A stretch of DNA of 64,000 nt from Prorocentrum cordatum (GCA_963575745.1 CAUYUJ010003869.1:104050-168049), one strand, 5' to 3'. Positions 21,421 through 32,459 are shown, counted from the stretch's first letter. Program-made: numbers and translations. The notes: generated by a model not told the origin, from the letters alone.

Positions 21421-21660
21421 GGTGCGAGCGAGAGGGAGGACGAAGCCGATGAAAAGAGAAACGCAGAGAAGGTGAAAGCGGAGGAGGAGGAGGAGGAGGA
21501 GGAGGAGGAGGAGCAGAGGGAAAATGGGGGAGAGGCGGAAGGGGAGTCAAAGAAGAGGAAGGAGGAGGAGGAGGAGGAGGAGGAGGAGGAGGAGGAGGAG
21601 ACGGAGGAGGAGGAGGAGCAGGAGGAGGAGGAGGAGGAGGAGGAGGAGGAGGAGGAGGAG
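21421..21660 (+). repeat. (GAG)n microsatellite
   Basis: Perfect and near-perfect GAG triplets in two blocks (about 21481-21520 and 21561-21660). Confidence 0.95.
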
Positions 21661-21950
21661 TCACGATTTGGTCTTGAGGCGTCACGGGGGCGTGTTGGAG
21701 GTAGTGTATGGGCGTCTTGGGGTTTGTCTGGGAGCCTGTTGGGGGCCTTTGGGGCCTCGCTTGGAGTTCCCTGGGACCCTCTTGGGAGGTCTTGCAGCAG
21801 GATAAGGGAATCTCGGAACCAAAGGACCAACAAGTTGCCCTCCTGGCTCCCTCGGGGTACCGTCTGGAGGCCCTCGTGGGCCGTTTTGGACGCTTTTTGG
21901 GCTGTCTTTGGGCCCTCTTGGGCCTCTCTCGGCAGTTGCCGAGGCCGTCC
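21661..21950 (+). repeat. Degenerate TTGGGGCCCTC-type dispersed repeat
   Basis: Irregularly spaced copies of a core like ttggggcctcttggg. The same style of sequence occurs at about 22970-23150, 32625-32720, 39195-39230, 39500-39830 and 56325-56360, often next to GGA tracts. No frame is convincing. Confidence 0.5.
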
Positions 21951-22055
21951 TGGGAGGATATGGATATGGATATGGATATGGATATGGATATAAATATATA
22001 AATACACCTATCCACATCCATATCCATATCCAGATCCATACCCATATCCTTCAGC
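21951..22055. repeat. (GGATAT)n followed by its inverse (ATATCC)n
   Basis: Five GGATAT units at 21953-21988 are followed after an AT-rich loop (about 21989-22010) by ATATCC-type units to about 22050. Together they form a long hairpin or cruciform. Confidence 0.85.
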
Positions 22056-23280
22056 GCCTTCAGCAACGCCGCGGCTAGCAATAACGCCAGCACGAACGAT
22101 GGGGCATGGGCCTACCTATGCCTTCACCGAGGGGCTGGTCGTGATTCTCGTGTACTCGATGTTCTGAAGGTTTCCTGAGCGCGTGTGGATAGTTTCCCTC
22201 CCTCTCTCGGTTCCTCCTCCTCCGCCTCCTCCTCCTCCTCCCATTTCGGGGCGCCCGCCCGCTCAGATGTTTCTGCCCCTCCTTTCCGCGGGGGTGGACG
22301 CCTCTAGTGGCCTCGGTGCGCCGCGGAAGATTTACTCACACCCATTGATTTTAGTTCCCCTTTGTCTTCGACTGCCATTGCCAGTACTGCTCGAGTTTGG
22401 TAGCCCGCCAGTGGAGCCAATGGCTGTGACCTGGCGTCCTTTCCACTTTCTTATCCTGTCTCTTCTCCACCTTCTCCCCCGTCCCGCGCTTTATGCGACA
22501 CGCCGGCGTCCACCCAGCAACGGTGCTGCCAGGTGTTGATTGCTTCGGCTGGTTGCCCATTCGTTTTCTTAGTTTCTCCTCTTTCCCCTTCGCTGCCTCT
22601 CCTGCCTCCTTGCTGCGGCCCGATGTTAGCTCTTTCTTCATATGAGTTTCGTGTTGACCTTGTAGGGTAATCCACAGGTGTCGCCGCAGCATTTCTCTAA
22701 CCTGATAGCCGCCGCCTCGCGCCTTCTCGTGGCCTCCTCCGCCGTTCGGCTTCTGGCATGGGCCAGCTGCCGCGGGAAGCGTGTAGATCGCTCACCGTCC
22801 GTGTTCCAGGGAACCCGCGAGCCACCAGAAAACTCCTAAGGGGCAAACAACAAATCCTGGGAGGATATGGGAGGTTTCATGGCCCGTGTCGGACGTCGCG
22901 AAGCCGCAAGATGCCAACATAGTAAACATGAAAGTTTTACGGAGGGAATGTGACGATTTCTGCTTTTTGGGGCTCGCTTGGGACGCCTCTTGGGGGCCTC
23001 TTGGGTCGTCTTGGGGGCTTCGGAGGCTGTCTGGAAGCCATCGTGGGCGTCTTGGAAGGATATTTCGGCGACTCGTCGCCATGTTGGACGGTTAGGGAGG
23101 CGTTTTCGTGCCCTCTTGGCTCGTATTGGGGCCCTTTGTTCCCCCGTGACGCGTTCGGCGGTGGGTCGTACTGGGCGTGGGTGGGGGGGTCGAATTGCCG
23201 GTTTGGGGTCCCACAGAGGGGGCTTTTTATGGAGGGGAAGGATCTCACACGCTTAGAGACCCACAAGGAGTCGGCGGATA
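22056..23280. other. Non-repetitive DNA without a recognised gene
   Basis: Open frames of 70-120 residues occur on both strands but have no motifs. 22970-23150 contains the TTGGGG-type repeat. I support no gene here. Confidence 0.4.
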
Positions 23281-23860
23281 ATGCTGCTGTTGAGGGTGAG
23301 GATCAGGATGAGGAAGACGAGGAGGAGAAGGAGGAGGAGGAGGAGTGGGATCAGTATAAGGATGATGAGGATGAGGACGAGGATGAGGATGAGGAAGGTA
23401 ATGAGGAGGAGGAGGGGGATTTTATTATGCTGCTGCAGGAGGAGGAGGAGGAGGAGGAGGAGGAAGAGGAGGAGGAGGAGGAGGAGGAGGAGGAGGAGGA
23501 GTTGGAGGAGGAGGAGGAGGAGGAGGAGGAGTTGGAGGAGGAGGAGGAGGATGGATAAGGTGCGTGTCCCCCAGACGTCAGCTAGGCCCGAGAGTTCTGA
23601 GGGGAAACAGGAGCAGCAGTGGAAGGATGATTATGAGGAGGATGAGGAGGAACACCATCGAAGAGAAGGAGGAGGAGGAGAAGGAGGAGGAAGAACAAGA
23701 AGAAGAAAAAGAAGAAGAAAAAGAAGAAGAAGAAGAAGAAGAAGAGCAGGAACAGGAGCAGGAGCAGGAGCAAGAGGAGGAGGAGGAGGAGGAGGAGGTG
23801 GAGGAGGAGAAGGAGGAGGACGACGACAACGACGACGAAGACGCGCAGGGTCGGAGGAAC
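23281..23860 (+). repeat. Purine microsatellites (GAT/GAG, then GAA/GGA)
   Basis: Two tracts, 23281-23560 and 23640-23860, separated by a short unique piece. Acidic frames here are repeat artefacts. Confidence 0.95.
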
Positions 23861-23953
23861 AGAAGCAGAAGGAGCCGGAGCAGCAGCCAGGGGGACTCCG
23901 CCCTTGGTCCCCGCCGCAGGACGCTTCTTGGAGCTGGCCGGCGCCGTGAGCCC

Positions 23954-24120
23954 GAGGAGGAAAAGGTACCTATACCGCTACCCGTTGCCTCGTTTTCATC
24001 TTTTTGGGCCTCTGGGGTCGCCCTTGTCACCACCGCTGGGTTCCCCTCGAAATTCTGGCCAGAGCGCACCTCGGGACAGGTCCGGGGCGCAGCGGTAACG
24101 GTACCTTCTGGTTTCCCCAG
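23954..24120. mobile_element. MITE-like foldback, family A copy 1
   Basis: A 167-bp block with inverted ends: ggaaaaggtacc...accgctacc on the left pairs with agcggtaacggtacc...ggtttcc on the right. A second full copy lies at 46394-46558, and a piece of its left end at 46313-46353. No coding capacity. Confidence 0.65.
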
Positions 24121-24429
24121 TGAGCCGGGCGCACGCCATGCCCCTCTGCGGAGGGCGCACGCCGCGCGGAGGGCACACGCCGCCCGCACTCGGAGGGCGA
24201 CCCCGCCCTCAGAGGGAGGACGCCAAGCGTCGGGCCGTACGGGATGCGGGAGTGCGAAATCTCCTGCTGCTCCTCCTCCTCCTCCTGTTCCTTATCCGCC
24301 TCCTCCCTCCTCCTCCCCCTCGTCCTCGTCCTCGTCGTCGTCGTCGTCCTCCTCCTCCTTCGCCTCCTCGTCCTCCTCCTTGTTCTCCTCCTCTTCCTCC
24401 CAGCCGTTCTGGCCCAGGTCTGTTGGTCT

Positions 24430-24690
24430 GTTGGGGCGCTGAGCTTGCAAGCGCGTACTTCAGAGCGGCTCGTGCTCGCGGGCCAAACTGTGAACAACGC
24501 TCGTTCCAACTGCAGTTTCCTGCGGATGGGGCCCCCGCCCGACGTGCTGGCGCCAAGACGGCCCTGTGGGGGTGCACGTGCGGCTGCTGGGACAGCTGGG
24601 CGTCGAGGATCAAGTGCCGAGGCTGCGGGGCAGGCGCGCCGACCCGCGCGGTCAACGCCGCGAAGGCCGCCGCAGCTGTCCTCGTCCCTG
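24430..24690 (+). pseudogene. Fragment with a RanBP2-like zinc finger
   Basis: The frame here contains LWGCTCG and a later IKCRGCGA: W-x-C-x-C...C-x2-C spacing like the RanBP2-type fingers at the start of the LINE ORF1 at 57.8 kb. The Asn usual between the Cys pairs is not obvious. It may be a 5' fragment of a LINE ORF1 or of a gag. It joins the element-2-like sequence at about 24690. Confidence 0.4.
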
Positions 24691-25003
24691 CTGGTGGGAA
24701 CCCGCGCGCGCCACGCGGAGCACGGGCCAAAGGGCACCACGCACGCCACTCACAGCTCGTGCAGAACACCGACATCATCGCCGACATCGTGTGCCCACGG
24801 GGCCGACACCCATGGTGCAGGCCCGTGAAACACCAGCAGGAGACGTGTCGGAGGAGACAGCAGGACACCGCCCAGGCCCACCAGCCTAGTCCAGCTCCCG
24901 GGACACCCCGGCCAGATCTCCTGAGATTTCCACGTCGTGCCTCTAGCTTCGCGTCAGCAGTGAACGCGCCAGTAATTACCCAACGACGCCCACCTGGACT
25001 CGC

Positions 25004-25621
25004 ATGCCTCCGAATAGGCCTACGTCATATGGACCTACGCTCCCGTGGTGGTCGACTTCGTCAGGTACAGGCTCGAGCTCGCGCGACGACTCGCGGTGTT
25101 ACCTGGTGAGCGCTTCACTTTCGGGGGTCGGGCGGTTAGGCGTCATCGTCGACACCGTCGACACCAGCGCCTGGACCAACCTCTGGGGCATGCGATTCGC
25201 CCAGAGTTTGGCCTGGCGAGCCATGCAGGCGAAACTCCAACCCTCAGAAAAGAAGTTGTCAACTCCACTGTGCGTGGCAGGAGTGGGCAACGGGTCACAG
25301 GTGGCGAATTGGGGAATTCACTGCCCCATCGCCACAACATCACGCGATGGTGTGACTACCCAGCGCAGCATGCGCGCTCTGGCCGTTGAGGACGCAGGCG
25401 ACATTCTCCCTGCTCTGTTAGGTCTGCGACTCACGCAGTCCAACACCAGGTTGGTGGAGACAGACGTTAACCACAAACGCCCCATCTTCCCGGGGCCGGC
25501 GGCTACGAGGCAACTGGGGTCCAAGTACGATCGACTTGGAGTCAGCGCCGAGTGGTCACTAGTGCATTCCCGTCGACGCTTTCGGCAAACTCCAGCCGCG
25601 TTCCGGGGGCCTGCCGCCTAA
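25004..25621 (+). CDS. Aspartic protease of the partial element, open frame
   Basis: One frame from 25004 to 25621 covers the whole protease region. The active site reads VIVDTVDTSAW: the codons for V-D-T are repeated as an exact 9-bp tandem duplication (25147-25164), and Gly of DTG is Ser. Downstream are GVGNGSQVANW (flap region) and ILPALLGLR (hydrophobic-Gly motif). Compared with the copy at 8.0-8.3 kb it lacks the stop and frameshifts. Activity is doubtful because of the duplication. The start codon is not meaningful, as it would be part of a polyprotein. Confidence 0.65.
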   Translation: MPPNRPTSYGPTLPWWSTSSGTGSSSRDDSRCYLVSASLSGVGRLGVIVDTVDTSAWTNLWGMRFAQSLAWRAMQAKLQPSEKKLSTPLCVAGVGNGSQVANWGIHCPIATTSRDGVTTQRSMRALAVEDAGDILPALLGLRLTQSNTRLVETDVNHKRPIFPGPAATRQLGSKYDRLGVSAEWSLVHSRRRFRQTPAAFRGPAA

Positions 25622-25640
25622 GCAACTCACGCTGCCAGCG

Positions 25641-26065
25641 GTGGGCAACGACAGCCAGGATCACCGCGACGCCGATGGACGAGAAATGAACAAGATAACG
25701 GTCCAACTTCTCAGTCCGAATGCGAGAGCGCTTGCACGTAGCACCACTGGCTTGGCCGGGTACGACCTGCGCGCCAGCTCCGTCGCCACTGTCCCAACAT
25801 ATGGTGGGGAACTGGCACCCGCCGGCATAGCCGCGCTAGCGCCTTTGGGCACATGCATGCGTGCTGCCCCACGCCCAGGTCTCGCTCTCAAAGACATCGA
25901 CATCGCAGGCGGCACGGATCCAAATGGGCCACCACGTCGCCCAGCTCATCCTGGAACGGTGCACCGACGATGCCGAGATCGTGGTCGCCCCCAGCGTACC
26001 CCCATCGTCTCATGGAACAGGTGGTTCTGGACATACCGACCTCAGCCGCGACGCCATCCCGAGCG
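25641..26065 (+). pseudogene. dUTPase of the partial element with motif 3 deleted
   Basis: Motif 1 (AGYDLRASS, about 25758-25784) and motif 2 (RAAPRPGLA) are present. After the latter the sequence jumps to motif 4 (HVAQLIL, about 25932) in another frame, then a motif 5 remnant (GTGGSGHT, about 26017-26040). Alignment with 8776-8930 shows that about 65 bp encoding motif 3 is missing. The catalytic Asp of motif 3 is therefore gone. Confidence 0.75.
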
Positions 26066-26640
26066 ATGCGGCCAGTCCGACTTCCACGGGTCAGATCGGC
26101 ACCTCTGGTGCCGATTGCCTTGGGGGGGCGGCACGCTTGGAAATTGCCTGGCCGGCCCGCCAGGCTGGCCCTGCCGACTCGCTCTGGCAGAAATGGGCAG
26201 CCGGGCCAGGACGTCCCGCCTGGGTCTTAGCTCGGGGAAGGGACACATCACAGGTGCTTGTGGACCACGGCTTCGACGTCGTCCGACCTGCCGATTTCGA
26301 GGGCGCCGTCAGATCGCTGGCCGATCGATTTTTCCCCAGCGCAAATTGCAGCGCGCTGTGGATCACGTGCGACACGAGCAGGGATGAGGTTCACAGCATC
26401 CTCAATTTCCCGCCCGACTGGTGCGCCAGGGTCCAGGACGCCAGCGCCAGGACCGCGATACTCGGCCGGCGCGTGCCCTCGGTGGAGACGCCCAGACGTG
26501 ACGCCGATGACTGACATGCACATGCAGGCGCTGCATGCAATCAGTTGCGCAGATGCGGCGCCCTGCTGGAGAGGCCCACCGACGACTTGACGACCGCGCT
26601 CCGACCTGAGTTCTCAAACCTGACGTGCTTCGAGGTCACG
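26066..26640 (+). other. Open frame downstream of the dUTPase, unknown
   Basis: The frame carrying motif 5 stays open to 26514 and encodes about 150 further residues (for example WVLARGRDTSQVLVDHGFD) with no family I recognise. Element 2 has no counterpart here. Confidence 0.4.
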
Positions 26641-26699
26641 CGACTCGCGCCCTGCTGCGGCTGCGCTTCAACCCCCCTCCTCCCTCCTCCCTGCGTTTC

Positions 26700-26985
26700 A
26701 CCCACCCAGTACAGCGCTTCGTGGCCCCATAGGGAGCTCCACCGAAGGCCCCAGTGCCACCCAGTACAGCGTTTCGTGGCCCCATAGGGAGCCCCACCGA
26801 AGCCACCAGTGGGACCGCCCGCATGCGTCCCACACGCCCAATTTGGCATTTTCACCCGCCCAGTACAGCGCTTCGTGGCCCCATAGGGAGCTCCACCGAC
26901 GGCCCCAGTGCTACCGCCCGCATGCGTTCCCCCCACCCAGTGCAGCGCTTCGTGTTCCCATAGGGAGCATCACCGAAGAAGATAT
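26700..26985 (+). repeat. Short tandem repeat, four copies
   Basis: A core of about 50 bp, starting cacccagtacagcgcttcg and running through the cccatagggagc block, occurs at about 26700, 26756, 26850 and 26935. Variable tails resembling ccgcccgcatgcgt follow copies two and three. Confidence 0.75.
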
Positions 26986-27904
26986 TCACAATTGCGGTAC
27001 CCACAACTGCATATGATCGGGTCCTTCGCCTGGAGAATTAAGGAACAGCCCTGCCATCCTTCTAGCGAGGTAAGGCATGCAACAAGGTAGCCGTCATAGA
27101 GCCCAACAAGATATTGAGCGCGAGCGCTCCTTTTTGAAACGAGCCGCCCCCTTGCCGTGCAATGGGCGCACAAGTTGGCACGTCTGGCCATTCCGCTCGA
27201 GGAAGCCCCACGCGAGAGCCCCAGCTTGCAAAAGGAGCCGCCCTCCACGCGTGCAGCCGTTGCACGTGCTCCATATTCTGCGAGTTCCATGTGGGAGCCC
27301 TCCATTTGGACGTGGGGCCGCCCTCCGTCCTTGAAGCCAGTTGGAGCATGGCGAGACGAGCGTGTTCGGTGCCACGGCGAGAGCCCCATTTACGGCAACG
27401 GCTGGCCGTTGCTGCAATTATGAAAGCTGAGTGTGCACGGCGCTACGGCGAGAGCCCCATTTTGAAAAACGTGCCGCTCTCCGCCCTCGTAGGCGTTGCA
27501 GAATTTGGGACGAAGGCGCCGCGGCGCGGTGCGGGTGATGGGAGTTTCAGGCGAAGCACCTGGGCCGGCATACGGGCACGTCCAGTCGGCGCGGCTTAGC
27601 GAAGTTGCTTGCCAGGAAGGGGGTGGTGGAGTAGGACGAGGGGGAGGGGGAGGGGGAGGGGGGGAGAGGGGGAGGGGGAGGGGCGGGAGGCAAGCTAGGT
27701 GCGCTCGCGTCATATCATGACATCCTACCCCTCCCCCCCATCCCTTACCATGGCGCAGATCCCCTCTCTACTCGCTCAGTCGGATGTCGAGCAGGGCAAT
27801 GATGGGTACGCGATGCATTGTAGAGCACGGCATGGCATGGCGTAGAAGAGCACCGCAAAGCGTAGTATCAACCTAGGATTGCAGTGCATGCCGTGGCATG
27901 GCAC
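26986..27904. other. Unique DNA with degenerate gagagcccc repeats and a G-rich tract
   Basis: A unit like ggcgagagccccatttt plus a Gly/Arg-rich continuation recurs near 27210, 27380 and 27447 with heavy divergence. 27618-27690 is a GGGGAG tract. No gene is supported. Confidence 0.4.
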
Positions 27905-28110
27905 GGGAAATGACGCCAGCGCTGCAGCGGGAGCAGGAGTCGAAACGAGCGGAAGCGCGGAAATGAGGCAGGCGCTGCAGCGGGAGCACGATTCGGAACG
28001 AGCGGAGCCACGGAAGTGAGGCCAGCGCTGCAGCGGGAGCACGATTCGGAACGAGCGGGGCCCGAAAATGAGGCCGGCGCCTCAGCGAGAGCAGCATTTT
28101 GAGAAACAGA
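27905..28110 (+). repeat. 53-bp minisatellite, four copies
   Basis: gctgcagcgggagcacgatt and the rest of a 53-bp unit start at 27921, 27974, 28027 and, diverged, about 28079. Spacing is exact between the first three. Confidence 0.85.
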
Positions 28111-28214
28111 TGCAGGCGAAAACCCAATTCTGGGGAAACCTGTGTGTAACAAAAACAGTACGCGGGGGGGGGTCGGACACTCCCAGGCCGTCATCAGGGG
28201 AAGAGGGAGAGTAG

Positions 28215-28410
28215 TATTCATATTGAGTAATTGTGGAGAGGAGGATGAGGAGGATGAGGAGGAGGCGGCGGAGGAGGAGGAGGAGGCGAAAGCGGAGGCG
28301 GAGGCGGAGGCGGAGGGGGGGCAGGGGGAGGGGGGGCGGCAGTCGGAGCAGGAGCAGGAGGGGGATGAGGAGCGGGCGGAAGAGCAGGAGGACGAGCAGG
28401 AGGAGGAGCA
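28215..28410 (+). repeat. (GGA/GAT/GCA)n purine-rich tract
   Basis: Imperfect GAG, GAT and GCG triplets. Acidic frames are compositional. Confidence 0.9.
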
Positions 28411-28486
28411 GGACCAGTGTAAATCCAAGGCTCATCAGCGACGTTGCTGTAAACCCTCCCTCCAAGCTCCCTCTCCACAGGCCCCC
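28411..28486. repeat. Dispersed 76-bp repeat B, copy 1
   Basis: Matches 52612-52687 along its length, including the block accctccctccaagctccct. Both copies are embedded between purine microsatellites. Confidence 0.8.
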
Positions 28487-28529
28487 GCAAGGATTAATTT
28501 CCACCGAGGGAAGCGCCCCCTTGGAAGAC

Positions 28530-29090
28530 AAACGTGAGGAGGAGGAACAGAAGCAGCAGCAGGGGCAACATGAGGAGGAGGAGGAGGAGGAGGAGGAGGA
28601 GGAGGAGGAGGAGAGGCAGCAGGAAAATGAATACGATGGTCGGAGGAGCAGGAGAAGGTGGAGGAGGAGCAGCAGCATCAGCAGCAGAAGCATATGCAAG
28701 TGGAGGGACATCCAGAAAAGGAAGGCAAGCATCAGTGACAGGAGGGATTTGGAGGAGCAGGCTCGATCGGAGGCGGTGGATGGGAGCGTGGGGTACGAGT
28801 AATGCAAGGGATGGGAAGGATGAAGGAGGAGGAGGAGGAAGAATAATAGGACTACGCCGACGGAGAGGATGGATTTTAAGGTGCAACAGTAGCGGCCTGA
28901 AGAGGAGGAGGACCATGAGAAGCAGGAGGAGGAGCAGGAGCAGCAGCAGCAGTAGAGGCAGCAGCAGCGGGAGCAGGAGGGGCAGTCGAAGGACGGCCAC
29001 GAGAAGCAATAGCAGGAGCAGCAGCAAGAAGACGAGGATGAGCGCGAGGAGATGGGAAGGATCGCCTCCAAAAGATGAGGACAGTAGTAG
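28530..29090 (+). repeat. Purine/GCA-rich imperfect microsatellite
   Basis: GGA triplets grading into GAGCAG units. Long frames on both strands are low complexity. Confidence 0.85.
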
Positions 29091-29617
29091 GTGCAGCCAC
29101 ACGTTTGAACTCGATCTGGCTAGATTTTCTTTAGTGGACGTTGCGCGATGCTTGGGGGCGTACACGCGCTCGCGTTTGAAGGGAGCTGTCCAAGCGAGGC
29201 GCCCTCTTGCATCCGCAGAACGTCGCTACAGCGCGTACTTTTAGTCAGCAGTGTAATTCGCATGGTACGCAAATACATGGTCATCACGTTTTCCGGCTTG
29301 CGCGGAGAAGGCGTGCTCACGTTTGAAGATGGCCGTTAGCCGTTTCTTGTCGGATCGGCCCCTCCGCCTGCGCGAATGTACGAGCCGCACTGCTGGCATT
29401 AGCAGGTTGCATGCCCCCGTGCAGCTACGGGCACGGGCACATCTGTCCGGGCGCAGGCCATTTCTCCAGCGTGGCGTGCAGGCCAAGAGATGCACGGATG
29501 CACGGAACAGTTTGCCCAGAGCTCGCGCACCAGAGCGCTCGACGGCCTGCCTGCGTCGCGCCACAAACGCCAGGAGGGGTCGAGCTGCGGCCTCGGCCGC
29601 TGCCCACCATCGGGCGA
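29091..29617. other. Non-repetitive DNA, nothing recognised
   Basis: Overlapping frames on both strands without motifs. Confidence 0.35.
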
Positions 29618-29767
29618 AGAGAACTATACACATGCACCGATCCTGGCAAGGCCCGTCCTTGCCCCAGGATCGGTGCATATACCTTCCTGGCCAAGGAAGC
29701 GGGCGTATGCACTGCTCCTGGGCTCAGGATGGGCCTGGCCAGAATCGGTGTATGTGCATAGTTCTTT
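29618..29767. mobile_element. Foldback element with nested hairpins
   Basis: The left arm (gaactatacacatgcaccga and onward, 29621-29654) is inverted at 29731-29764. Inside, 29632-29651 pairs with 29657-29678 around a 5-base loop. No coding frame. It resembles a small MITE or a structured RNA precursor. Confidence 0.6.
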
Positions 29768-30440
29768 TACCTCTACACCAGATTGAGCCGTCATGTTCCG
29801 CGGACGACACGTGTGCACCGTACCGCGCTGGCGCCTCGCGGGGCGCCTTCGATCCTCGGCCTGGGAACGGCGATGGGCATGTTGCGAACGAGCGATGTTT
29901 ATCTCTCTCTGTCAAGGGCGCCCTCGAGGGCGTTATTCGCGCTTCGCGGTTCGGCTCCGATTCCTCCTCACCTTCCACTTCTCCCCTGGGAGGCGGCGCG
30001 AGAGCGCGAAGTTATTCGCACTTCGCGCAGCGCAAAGCGCCAAGTTGGGAGCCCTTGCTCTGTACGGGGACCAGCTGAGCCAGGGGCTTCCGGGGATCCG
30101 ACGGACTGGCGAAAGCCTAGGATAAGAAGTCAGCATACAATCACAACCATTTTGACAAGAGACGAAACAATCTTTCTCCAGCGAGAGCAGCAGTGTGCGT
30201 CGTCTGACCCTGGGTTCTGTCAAGGCATCAGTGAAGGCCTCACTGAAAGCCTCTGGTGCCGAGGGCCCTCGGTACCTGACCTGCAGCGCCCCACATCACC
30301 GTGGGGCGAGACAAAACAAAACCACACTAGAGGCCAAATGCCCCCTGCTGGCCTGCACAGGCCCAAGCACCGCAGGTGCCAGGGTGGGAGGGATGGGTAA
30401 ACCCATAGATATGAACCTTAACTAAATCGTACCCCTCTTT
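29768..30440. other. Non-repetitive DNA, nothing recognised
   Basis: No supported gene. The recombinase element begins downstream on the other strand. Confidence 0.35.
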
Positions 30441-30639
30441 CAAGCTCGGCTCAGGTGTTGCATCCCCCCGTTAAGATACTGAAATCCGAAAGGGCAGGCC
30501 TTCACGATGTGCAATGTGCACAACACTACTGTACCTTGAGCTTCTGCGTCTGCTCGAGGCTTTCAGCCCCGATGGCGGGCGGCCCACCTCGGGCCTCATC
30601 ACGTTGCTGCTCACCACTCCCAGGTCGACGGCGTCACCC

Positions 30640-31345
30640 TTAAGCTGATCGAGGGTGGCCACGAGGCGCACGGCGAAAGGGGAGTTGGCGGCAGGTGAAG
30701 TACGAATCGCGGCAGCCATAGCGTTTGCAGGGGATGTCCAGAAATATTCACCAACAATACTATGTTGCCGCTGAAGTTATGAACGACGTCGTATGAGCAC
30801 ACGCGTTTTCGTATATCTTTGAAGTGTTGAAGCCGTATTCCACCGTCCACGTCGCCTAGCATATTATATGTCACCATTGTTTGCCACAATGTGTGCTGCT
30901 CTTGGGTGTCGTATACCATGTGGTGACCCCGTGTGCGCAATATCCAAAAACTCTAGAGTTGTGTTCCATTGCCTGCGAAACTTGTCCGTCGTCAGTGGGA
31001 GGACCTGCTCATAAGAATTCTGTCATTTGACCATCTTCTTCAGTATAGCCTTGGTCAGGGCGAACTCGATGTGGGCGCCTTGACCCGAGCTTGTCTTTAC
31101 CTTCTCACCACGAGCTCGGTCTCCCCGCGTAAGGGCAACACAATATCGCAACTGTCGAAGCAAATATCACAACGCCTGAGAATCGACCAATCTTGTTCAC
31201 GCAGCCACCCATCTAGTTGAACCACCGCAGCACATGTTTGATGGACAGCTTCCATCTCCCATAACTGTTGGATGATCAGCCCCATGGCTTGGAATGATCT
31301 GGGTTCTCGTTCTTGTATAGTCCGTTGTCGCCACCATGCCTTCAA
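30640..31345 (-). pseudogene. Tyrosine recombinase of the DIRS-like element
   Basis: The minus-strand frame 31345-31097 reads VVQLDGWLREQDWSILRR, the region of the first catalytic Arg. The C-terminal half, in another frame, has SPHGIRHPRAA (H-x-x-R, Arg at 30909-30911), RRGRW (Trp at 30841-30843 in the His/Trp position) and LQRYTK, with the nucleophilic Tyr at 30813-30815. The spacing is normal for the family. A TAA at 30865-30867 and at least one frameshift break it. The enzyme would integrate a circular or linear cDNA by site-specific-type recombination instead of DDE chemistry. Confidence 0.7.
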
Positions 31346-31906
31346 CGCCCGAGCTAGTAATGGTAAGAAGTTGCAATGATCCTCAAAAAAACTGCATGAA
31401 CTCGTTCATCAGATAAGGACCTCTGGAAAAGCCAAGCTCCCTGACGTAGCACATGTCCGAGAGCTATGAAGCGAGCGGCCCTCATGGGAGGTGAAAAACA
31501 GACGGCCATGACGTTTTAAGTCCATTAAGAATTCACGAACCGCCTTTTCAAATCCAATGTTGGTGATATCGTCTACTGCATAAACTGATGTCGTCTACTG
31601 CATAAACTGTAAGTCGGTGATTGTACTTCAGAGGGGACCCCTTAGCATCCTCCCAAGCCAGTGCCCCTTTCTTAGCCGGCGGAGGAGCTCTCGATGTCTG
31701 CCTGGCCCCACTCGCCAGCTGCGTACACGAAAGCCGAACCACCATCCACCAGAGGGGCCGAGCGCGGCTGCCTGCCTGGAGCGGTTGCGAGGAGAAGTTG
31801 CCCAAACCTCAGCTCGCCCTCAACTGGCGAACACGCACCACACCGAAAAGGACCAGCGCTCAAGGCGTCGTCGTAGCACCCGACCCCGTAGTCGAAGACG
31901 AGTTGG

Positions 31907-32362
31907 TCATTCTCGCGCTCCTTGCCGTGCCTCTCGAATCGAAGAAGGAGCGGACCAGCTTCGGGGTATACTTCCACCGGTGCTCCTCCTTGGTCGCCTC
32001 CGCTGCCCCAACGGTAGACCCCGACTGGGGCCATCGGCTACGTTGTCCGAGGCCACCCAGCGCAACACCAGCTTGATGCCGCAGACGAGGAGCACCGCTG
32101 CCGCCTGTCTTGCCAGGTGTAGTAGCCCTGCTGCCGACGACCTCCCCTTCATCAGGACCCTCAGGGAGACCAGCGAGTCGCTGAAGACTAGAGCCCGCTT
32201 CCGCCACATCTTCGTCGACCTCGATGCGTGTCTGAACAGGCCCACGATGGTCCGCAACTCGAGGATGTTGTTGTGCTCGTCCTTCTCCCACTTCCCCGAG
32301 CAGAGCGGAAACCACCTCCTTCTCGTCCGTCCACATTCTGCCCGCAGCCAGCGCCTGACCAC
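31907..32362 (-). pseudogene. RNase H domain, C-terminal part, of the DIRS-like element
   Basis: WFPLCSGKWEKDEHNNILEL (central strand and Glu helix), ALVFSDSLVSLRVLMKGRSS (Asp box) and LRWVASDNVADGPSRG (final Asp, the 'ADxPSR' ending typical of DIRS-type and related RNase H). It removes RNA from the RNA:DNA hybrid. It is separated from the TDAS segment at 33.65 kb by the methyltransferase-like domain and an inserted repeat block. Confidence 0.7.
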
Positions 32363-32459
32363 GAGCCCTCACCACGTGGAGCCTGCCCCTTGAACGTCTC
32401 GCTTCCGTACCAACCAGGGGTAAGAAGCTACCAGTCTGGCTATATTGCGCAAGCCTAAC

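Larger units (their letters stand above)
24690..26065 (+). mobile_element. Second partial copy of the protease-dUTPase part of element 2
   Basis: Nucleotide similarity to 7590-9010 of element 2 is visible along its length: shared phrases around the histidine-rich end of the RING-like region, the CCACGGGG-CATGGTGC block, the protease and the dUTPase. Gag and everything after the dUTPase are missing or unrelated. The copy shows that these modules travelled together. Confidence 0.75.

Noticed and set aside
21394-21993. Glu-rich frame of 199 residues
   Set aside because: GAG repeat followed by the TTGGGG-type repeat and GGATAT repeat. No protein-like segment.
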